Positions 6,137-8,971 of a DNA stretch of 8,971 bases are shown here, in pieces; the first letter of the stretch is position 1, and every line of letters begins with the position of its first letter. The position numbers and the translations under genes were made by a program. A model generated the notes under the pieces. The model was not told the DNA's origin. It worked only from the letters and a program-made list of their open reading frames with translations, and ran no database searches. Origin of the DNA: Paracoccaceae bacterium (GTDB lineage Bacteria > Pseudomonadota > Alphaproteobacteria > Rhodobacterales > Rhodobacteraceae); NCBI GenBank assembly GCA_027030435.1, contig JALVEX010000303.1, forward strand, positions 1 to 8,971, written 5' to 3'.

Positions 6137-6882
6137 AGGCGCTGCTGAGGATCGAGGGGCTGACGGTCATCCTCGGGGGGCGCGAGGTGCTCCGCGACGT
6201 GAGCTTCGAGATCCGCCCGGGCGAGATCGTCACCGTGATCGGCCCCAACGGCTCGGGCAAGACGACGCTTCTGCGCGCCCTGATCGGCGCCGTCCGCCCG
6301 AAGGCGGGGCGGATCCGGCGCACGCCGGGGCTCAGGATCGGCTATGTGCCCCAGCGCCTTCAGCTCGATGCCACGATGCCGCTCACGGTGGCCCGGTTCC
6401 TCTCGCTGCCGGTCCGTCACGGCGCGCGGGAGATTTCCGCCATGCTGGCGCGGGTCGGCATTCCGGGGCTGGAGGCGCGCCAGATCGCGGAGCTTTCGGG
6501 CGGGCAGTTCCAGCGCGCCCTCCTGGCCCGCGCCCTGCTCGCCAATCCCCAGCTTCTGATCCTTGACGAGCCCACCCAGGCGCTCGATCAGCCGGGCATC
6601 GCCGGCTTCTACCGGCTGATCGAGGATATTCGCCGGGAGATCGGCTGCGCGGTGCTGATGGTGAGCCATGATCTGCATGTGGTGATGGCCTCGTCCGATC
6701 GGGTGATCTGCCTCAATACCCATGTCTGCTGCGAGGGCACGCCGGCCGCGGTGCTCGAAGCGCCGCAATACCGGGCGTTGTTCGGCGATGGCACGGGCGG
6801 GCTGATGGCGCTCTACCGCCACCATCACGATCACAGCCATGAATCCGCCAGCGAGGGGGAGGAAAAGACGGATGCTCGATGA
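6133..6882 (+). CDS. znuC: Zinc ABC transporter, ATP-binding subunit
   Basis: This 249-residue cytoplasmic ATPase powers zinc import through ZnuB. All ABC motifs are present in order: Walker A GPNGSGKTT (37-45), Q-loop Q74 (YVPQR), signature LSGGQ (121-125), Walker B LLILDEP (141-147) and H-loop H179 (VSHD). The HVCCEGTPAAVL stretch near 197-208 is typical of ZnuC/manganese-type ATPases. The extreme C-terminus is His-rich (YRHHHDHSHE, 228-237), a possible metal-sensing or metal-holding tail. The gene starts within the zur stop codon (ATGA) and overlaps znuB by 11 bases, so zur, znuC and znuB are almost certainly one translationally coupled operon controlled from the paired operators upstream of zur. 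Confidence 0.95.
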   Translation: MKALLRIEGLTVILGGREVLRDVSFEIRPGEIVTVIGPNGSGKTTLLRALIGAVRPKAGRIRRTPGLRIGYVPQRLQLDATMPLTVARFLSLPVRHGAREISAMLARVGIPGLEARQIAELSGGQFQRALLARALLANPQLLILDEPTQALDQPGIAGFYRLIEDIRREIGCAVLMVSHDLHVVMASSDRVICLNTHVCCEGTPAAVLEAPQYRALFGDGTGGLMALYRHHHDHSHESASEGEEKTDAR

Positions 6883-7678
6883 TTTCATGCTTCGTGCCCT
6901 TCTGGCGGGCATCGCCGTGGCGCTTGCCGCCGGGCCGCTCGGCTGCTTCGTGCTGTGGCGGCGCATGGCCTATTTCGGCGATGCCACGGCCCATGCGGCC
7001 ATCCTCGGCGTGGCGCTGGCGCTGTGGTTCTCGATCTCGGTCCTCGCCGGCGTGCTTTTCACCTCGCTCCTGATGGCGCTCCTCGTTTCGGCCCTGATAC
7101 GGAAAGGCCACGGGATCGACGCAGCCCTTGGCGTTCTTTCCCACGCCGCGCTGGCGATCGGGGTGGTCGCGATCTCCTTCCTGCCCGGCGTGCGGCTCGA
7201 TCTTCAGGCCTTCCTCTTTGGCGACATCCTCGCCATCGCGCCGCGCGATCTCGCCATGATCTGGGCGGGCGCGCTCCTGGTCACGCTCCTTCTCGCCTGG
7301 CGCCGGCAATCCCTGCTCACCGCCACGGTGAGCGAGGATCTCGCCTTCGCCTCCGGCCTCGACCCGCGGCGCGAACAGCTGATCCTCGCCCTCACCCTTG
7401 CCCTCGTGGTGGCGATCTCCCTCAAGCTCGTGGGCGCGCTTCTCATCTCCGCCATGCTGATCATTCCCGCCGCCGCCGCCCGCCCGCTGGCGCGCAACCC
7501 CGAATCCATGGCGCTTGCCGCCCTCCTGATCGCGCTCCTCGCTGTGGCCGCTGGGCTTGGCGCCGCCAACTGGTTCGATACCCCCGCCGGCCCCGGAATC
7601 GTGACGGCCGCCACCATCCTTTTCGCCCTCACGCATCTGCGCGCCGTGCTGCGCAGCATCCGCGGGCCAGGATCCTGA
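6872..7678 (+). CDS. znuB: Zinc ABC transporter, membrane permease
   Basis: This 268-residue integral membrane permease (ABC-3 family) forms the zinc channel with ZnuC. The sequence is almost wholly hydrophobic, with about eight or nine membrane segments (roughly 6-28, 40-57, 58-75, 88-105, 125-143, 168-185, 187-206, 213-232, 240-258). Family signatures include WRRMAYFGDATAHAAILG (29-46) and KLVGALLISAMLIIPAAAAR (185-204). The start is set at the ATG at 6872 (MLDDFMLRALLAGI) because family members begin this way and a GGGGGAGG-like ribosome site lies about ten bases upstream. An in-frame ATG at 6839 would add eleven polar residues and overlap znuC by more. The gene is last in the zur-znuC-znuB operon and faces ackA convergently. 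Confidence 0.93.
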   Translation: MLDDFMLRALLAGIAVALAAGPLGCFVLWRRMAYFGDATAHAAILGVALALWFSISVLAGVLFTSLLMALLVSALIRKGHGIDAALGVLSHAALAIGVVAISFLPGVRLDLQAFLFGDILAIAPRDLAMIWAGALLVTLLLAWRRQSLLTATVSEDLAFASGLDPRREQLILALTLALVVAISLKLVGALLISAMLIIPAAAARPLARNPESMALAALLIALLAVAAGLGAANWFDTPAGPGIVTAATILFALTHLRAVLRSIRGPGS

Positions 7679-7699
7679 TCTATCACATCATTGGTCTGT

Positions 7700-7710
7700 A
7701 AATATCCCCG
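7700..7710. repeat. Intergenic AAATATCCCCG element, copy 2
   Basis: This is an exact match to 11 bases of the element at 494-504, again in a gene-end intergenic region and again next to a GC-rich hairpin. The sequence after the shared core differs (GGGGCGCGGG here, CCGGAGGCAT there), so only the core and the hairpin architecture are shared. Confidence 0.5.
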
Positions 7711-7715
7711 GGGGC

Positions 7716-7736
7716 GCGGGGGCAGGCAGCCCCCGC
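7716..7736. terminator. GC-rich hairpin between convergent znuB and ackA, probable shared transcript end
   Basis: A perfect 8-bp stem GCGGGGGC (7716-7723) and GCCCCCGC (7729-7736) with a 5-base loop (AGGCA) sits between the znuB stop and the ackA stop. No U-run follows on the plus strand; on the minus strand it is followed by GCGCCCCCGGGGATATTT, which has only a short U-rich end. The position between convergent genes favours a bidirectional terminator or 3'-end stabiliser, but it is not a textbook intrinsic terminator. Confidence 0.55.
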
Positions 7737-7747
7737 ATCCTGCGCTC

Positions 7748-8824
7748 TCATCTCGCCGCGCCGTCCATCATCTCCAGCGCATCGCGTGCAATCCGGCGCT
7801 CCTCGCGCGCGCCGATCACATGCACCTTGCGTGCCCCCGGCCCGGCCCATTCGAGGCGGCGCGCGATCTCTTCGCGCACCACCCCGGCATTCTCGCCGAT
7901 GCCGCCGGTGAAGGCGATCGCATCGAGCCCCCCCATCGCCCCGATCAGCGAAGCCCCGTGGCGCGCCGCCCAATAGCAGAAATGCGAAACCGCGAAATGC
8001 GCGGCGGGCGCGTCGGTTTCCAGAAGCACGCGCATGTCGCTGCTCTCGCCGGAGAGGCCGAGAAGCCCCGATTGGCGATTGAGGAGATCATGCGCCGCGC
8101 CGATTCCCTCGGCTTCGGCGATCCTGAGCACCGCCGCCGGATCGAGATCGCCCGCCCGCGTGCCGCCCGGCAGCCCCGAAAGCGGCGAATAGCCCATGGT
8201 GGTGGCGACCGACTTCCCCTCAAGGATCGCGCAGGCGCTGGCGCCATTGCCGAGGTGAAAGGCCAGCAGGCGGCGGGGGAGCGGGCCCCGCGCCGCCAGT
8301 TCCTCCACCAGCGCCTGATAGCTGATGCCGTGAAAGCCGTAGCGGCGCACGCCCGCTTCGCGCCAGGCGCGGGGCAGGGCACAGGCCACCGCCTCGGGCG
8401 GGTTGGTGGCGTGAAAGGCGGTGTCGAAACTGGCGAACTGGGGGAGACGGGGCGCGCGCCGGGCAATGGCCTCGATCCCGGCGAGGTTATGCGGGTTGTG
8501 CAGGGGCGCGAGCGCCGAGGCGGCGCGGATCGCCTCGATCACCTCCGGGGTGATGGCGCAGGGGCGGGTGAGCGCCGCGCCCCCGTGCACCACCCGATGC
8601 GCGGCGGCGGCGAGGCTGGGCATGGGATGGCCCGCGCCCTCGAGCGCGGCGAGAACGCGATCAAGCGCTTCGCGGTGATCCCCTGCGCCATCCCCGCCCG
8701 ACCCCGTCCCGATCTCGACAATTCCGCCCGTGATCCGCTCGAGATCGGGCGAAAAAAGCGCGTATTTCACCGATGACGAGCCGGCATTGAGCACCAGCAC
8801 CGGCCCGCCGCCGCCATCCGCCAT
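7748..8824 (-). CDS. ackA: Acetate kinase (short form)
   Basis: This 358-residue cytoplasmic enzyme interconverts acetyl phosphate + ADP and acetate + ATP. Motifs of the ASKHA fold appear in order: VLNAGSSSVK (11-20, with N13), HRVVHGG (76-82, R77), FDTAFH (133-138, catalytic Asp134), YGFHGIS (162-168, H165), HLGNGAS (190-196), GTRAGDLDP (221-229, R223), GGIGENAG (307-314) and the late REERRIARDA with E341/E342. It is about 40-50 residues shorter than the usual 400-residue AckA, mainly between the first two motifs and in later loops, yet no recognisable active-site residue is missing. It starts 4 bases after the stop of the upstream xsc-like gene with a GGAG site (8834-8837), so the two are probably co-transcribed. 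In this setting it likely consumes acetyl phosphate made by Xsc. Propionate/butyrate kinase activity cannot be excluded. Confidence 0.92.
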   Translation of the reverse strand: MADGGGGPVLVLNAGSSSVKYALFSPDLERITGGIVEIGTGSGGDGAGDHREALDRVLAALEGAGHPMPSLAAAAHRVVHGGAALTRPCAITPEVIEAIRAASALAPLHNPHNLAGIEAIARRAPRLPQFASFDTAFHATNPPEAVACALPRAWREAGVRRYGFHGISYQALVEELAARGPLPRRLLAFHLGNGASACAILEGKSVATTMGYSPLSGLPGGTRAGDLDPAAVLRIAEAEGIGAAHDLLNRQSGLLGLSGESSDMRVLLETDAPAAHFAVSHFCYWAARHGASLIGAMGGLDAIAFTGGIGENAGVVREEIARRLEWAGPGARKVHVIGAREERRIARDALEMMDGAAR

Positions 8825-8828
8825 CGCC

Positions 8829-8971
8829 TCAGGCTCCGGGCTGGGGGCGCATGTCGGCCGGATCGATCCCGGCCACCTCCACCGGCTTCTTCATCGCGTC
8901 GCGGCGGAAGGGCTCGCCGAGCTCCTGATTGAGCAGCACCTCGATGAAGGTGGTGCGCCCCTCCTCCATCT
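8829..8971 (-). CDS. xsc: Probable sulfoacetaldehyde acetyltransferase, C-terminal end (5' part outside window)
   Basis: Only the last 46 residues are visible, on the minus strand, ending at the TGA at 8829-8831. They begin MEEGRTTFIEVLLNQELGEP and continue through FRRDAMKKPVEVAGI to DMRPQPGA. The NQELGEPFRRDAMKKPV stretch closely resembles the C-terminus of Xsc, the thiamine-diphosphate enzyme that splits sulfoacetaldehyde with phosphate into sulfite and acetyl phosphate during taurine, isethionate and other sulfonate breakdown. The ThDP and catalytic motifs lie outside the window, so the call rests on this short tail (family recognition from memory) plus the ackA gene only 4 bases downstream, which would use its acetyl phosphate product. 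Other ThDP enzymes of the acetolactate-synthase family are less likely because their C-termini lack this basic motif. Confidence 0.82.
   Translation of the reverse strand, partial: MEEGRTTFIEVLLNQELGEPFRRDAMKKPVEVAGIDPADMRPQPGA

Noticed and set aside
6839..6871. Earlier in-frame ATG for znuB
   Set aside because: It would add polar residues (MNPPARGRKRR) not expected in this family. The ATG at 6872 has a well-placed purine-rich ribosome site and gives the usual N-terminus.
5926..7636. Two long minus-strand open frames covering znuC and znuB
   Set aside because: They are antisense to unmistakable ABC transporter genes; their products are Gly/Glu/Arg/His repeats typical of shadow frames.
7691..8776. 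Plus-strand open frame of 361 codons opposite ackA
   Set aside because: ackA on the other strand has every family motif; this frame is Arg/Ala/Gly/His-rich with no recognisable domain.

Overview
The window is GC-rich, densely coded DNA that looks like an alphaproteobacterium of the Rhodobacteraceae (roseobacter/Rhodobacter/Paracoccus type). This rests on recalled family resemblance, because no database search was possible: the style of the glycosyltransferases and sulfotransferase-like proteins, a zur-znuCB block facing znuA across A/T-rich operators, an xsc-type gene end next to a short ackA, and an intergenic AAATATCCCCG repeat of the kind common in that group.

Region 1 (1-4569, + strand) is a surface-glycan or glycoconjugate neighbourhood. 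It holds the 3' end of a family-2-like glycosyltransferase, a roughly 195-base leader with hairpins and a candidate promoter, then three tightly packed genes. These are a DXD glycosyltransferase fused to a methyltransferase-like domain (662-2215), a degenerate copy of the same methyltransferase-like domain fused to a GxSxG alpha/beta-hydrolase (2220-3644), and a protein resembling a sulfotransferase that has lost its cofactor-binding residues (3637-4569). The gaps are +4 and -8 nt, so they are probably translated together. This is the least understood and most interesting part of the window.

Region 2 (4598-7678) is a complete high-affinity zinc uptake locus. znuA (periplasmic zinc-binding protein) is on the minus strand; zur, znuC (ATPase) and znuB (permease) are on the plus strand with overlapping ends. 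The shared 111-base intergenic region carries two stacked inverted repeats (GTTATA-T-TATAAC and GTAATA-T-TATAAC) that fit Zur operators. Zur would therefore control both arms and its own gene: zinc-loaded Zur represses, and zinc starvation induces uptake.

Region 3 (7679-8971) starts with a short convergent intergenic stretch holding a GC-rich hairpin and a second AAATATCCCCG copy. It continues on the minus strand with ackA (short acetate kinase), preceded 4 nt upstream by the 3' end of a gene that looks like xsc (sulfoacetaldehyde acetyltransferase). Together they suggest sulfonate (taurine/isethionate) breakdown: Xsc would release sulfite and acetyl phosphate, and AckA could convert acetyl phosphate to acetate plus ATP.

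No tRNA, rRNA, CRISPR array, insertion sequence or phage gene was seen.
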